From assembly GCA_015661965.1 (NCBI GenBank), contig DQVA01000016.1, positions 1 through 6,643 on the forward strand: a stretch of 6,643 nucleotides of DNA, written 5' to 3'. The notes under the pieces were generated by a model. That model did no database searches and was not told the DNA's origin. It worked only from the letters and a program-made list of their open reading frames with translations. The position numbers were made by a program, and so were the translations under genes. The DNA comes from Candidatus Bipolaricaulota bacterium. Lineage in GTDB: Bacteria > Bipolaricaulota > Bipolaricaulia > Bipolaricaulales > Bipolaricaulaceae. This document shows positions 5,947-6,643 of the stretch, piece after piece (position 1 is the stretch's first letter; each line of letters opens with the position of its first letter).

Positions 5947-6643
5947 CGCTCCTCCTTGAGCAGGAAATACACAAACCCACTAGCGATTAGAGAACAAAAC
6001 ACAAGCAACATGACACTTATCGCCCCCGCCCGCCCGAAGTTGAGGAAACGGTAGATGTTGTCCACGGTGTAGAGGCCCAAAACGTAGGTGGCCTTGGCCG
6101 GCCCTCCCTGAGTCATGGAAAAGATGGCGTCGATGGAGCGGAAGGAAAAGACCGAGGTTATCAACAACCCGGTGAGAAGGGGGCCCCTCACCATGGGGAT
6201 GGAGATGTGGCGGAGCTCGTGAAAGATATCCGCACCGTCAATCCTGGCGGCTTCATAGAGTTCCGCAGGGATGCGTTCAAGCCCGGCCAGGACAAGGATG
6301 GTCAGGAACGGGATCCTGGTCCAGGCGTCCGCCAGGATCACGCTAAACATCGCCAGCTCGGGGTTCGCGGTGAAGTCCAATGGCGACTTTATGGCCCCTA
6401 GCTTCAATAGGATGTCGTTTATGACCCCGTACGTGGGGTTGAACATCCATCCCCAGATGAACCCCGATACGATCAGAGGGACAGCCCAAGGGAGCATCAC
6501 CAGAGTTCTGAAGAAAGTGCCCCCGCGGTCGATTCGGGAGAGGCACCACGCGCTGATGAACCCGAAAAGGAAAGTGATAAGTGTGGAGCCTAAGCTGAAG
6601 ATAAAGGTGTTCTTGACGGCAAGCCAAAACACGCGGTCATGGA
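5937..6643 (-). CDS. Sugar ABC transporter permease, MalF type (CUT1 family), 5' end cut by window edge
   Basis: The C-terminal 234 residues of a MalF-type permease, about four fifths of the usual ~290. The frame is open to the right edge. Upstream of a GTG at 6632, which could be misread as the start, the frame continues as His-Asp-Arg before VFWLAVKNTF. This matches the family's conserved D-x-x-F-W-x-A-x-x-N-T stretch just before the second membrane segment, so the true start and first membrane segment lie outside. Five membrane segments remain. The EAA loop reads ELYEAARIDGADIFHELRHI followed by SIPMVRGP, with the Gly conserved. GWMFNPTYGVIN and SMTQGGP are also typical of sugar permeases. 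It ends in a TGA at 5937-5939, overlapping the MalG-type gene by 10 bases. The solute-binding protein of such systems is usually encoded just upstream, which here would be off the right edge. Confidence 0.93.
   Translation of the reverse strand, partial: HDRVFWLAVKNTFIFSLGSTLITFLFGFISAWCLSRIDRGGTFFRTLVMLPWAVPLIVSGFIWGWMFNPTYGVINDILLKLGAIKSPLDFTANPELAMFSVILADAWTRIPFLTILVLAGLERIPAELYEAARIDGADIFHELRHISIPMVRGPLLTGLLITSVFSFRSIDAIFSMTQGGPAKATYVLGLYTVDNIYRFLNFGRAGAISVMLLVFCSLIASGFVYFLLKEERWS
5951..5957 (-). promoter_or_regulatory. Shine-Dalgarno of the MalG-type permease
   Basis: AAGGAGG on the minus strand, four bases before the ATG at 5944-5946. It lies within the last codons of the MalF-type gene, consistent with coupled translation of the two permeases. 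Confidence 0.75.

Larger units (their letters stand above)
1..6643 (-). other. Single polycistronic operon for sugar-acid uptake and degradation
   Basis: All seven genes share a strand. Junctions in transcription order are a 10-base overlap, a 4-base ATGA overlap, a 2-base gap, an 11-base gap, a 23-base overlap and a 21-base gap. There is no room for internal promoters or terminators between genes, although a promoter inside a coding region cannot be excluded. Both ends of the operon lie outside the window. No operator or regulator binding site was recognised. Confidence 0.85.

Noticed and set aside
1..6643. Riboswitches, tRNAs, CRISPR repeats, insertion sequences or terminators
   Set aside because: Intergenic gaps are at most 21 bases and are filled by ribosome binding sites. 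No repeat arrays, inverted terminal repeats or stem-loop plus T-run were seen on reading, though no folding program could be run.

Overview
The window is one densely packed catabolic operon, entirely on the minus strand and read from right to left. It comes from a GC-rich bacterium with strong Shine-Dalgarno sites. Seven genes follow one another with gaps of at most 21 bases or with short overlaps. No RNA gene, mobile element, CRISPR array, terminator or promoter was seen, and no stretch over 21 bases lacks a gene. The lineage cannot be fixed from the sequence. High GC, G-rich ribosome binding sites and some AGG and ATA codons would fit a thermophilic or uncultured bacterial phylum, but that is a guess.

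Layout in transcription order: (1) a 5'-truncated MalF-type sugar ABC permease (right edge to 5937); (2) a MalG-type partner permease (5946-5086); (3) a GldA-like, metal-dependent NAD glycerol dehydrogenase family protein (5089-3986); (4) a full-length UxaA/GarD-family sugar-acid dehydratase with its SAF domain (3983-2508); (5) a D-galactonate dehydratase of the enolase superfamily, DgoD, with all catalytic residues present (2496-1345); (6) a short-chain dehydrogenase of the gluconate 5-dehydrogenase/KduD type (1367-561); (7) the first ~180 residues of a KDPG/KDPGal aldolase (539 to the left edge).

Together they read as uptake of a sugar, sugar acid or glycoside by a CUT1 ABC transporter, oxidation or epimerisation by the dehydrogenases, dehydration to 2-keto-3-deoxy sugar acids by two unrelated dehydratases, and aldol cleavage to pyruvate plus glyceraldehyde or its 3-phosphate. 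No solute-binding protein, ATPase, kinase, lactonase or regulator is visible; any that exist lie outside the window. The most interesting points are the pairing of two dehydratases expected to give C4-epimeric products with a single aldolase, the GldA-like enzyme in a sugar-acid operon, and a sharp drop in GC content at the gldA/uxaA junction, which suggests the operon was assembled from two sources. The individual families are all known; nothing here is a wholly new system.
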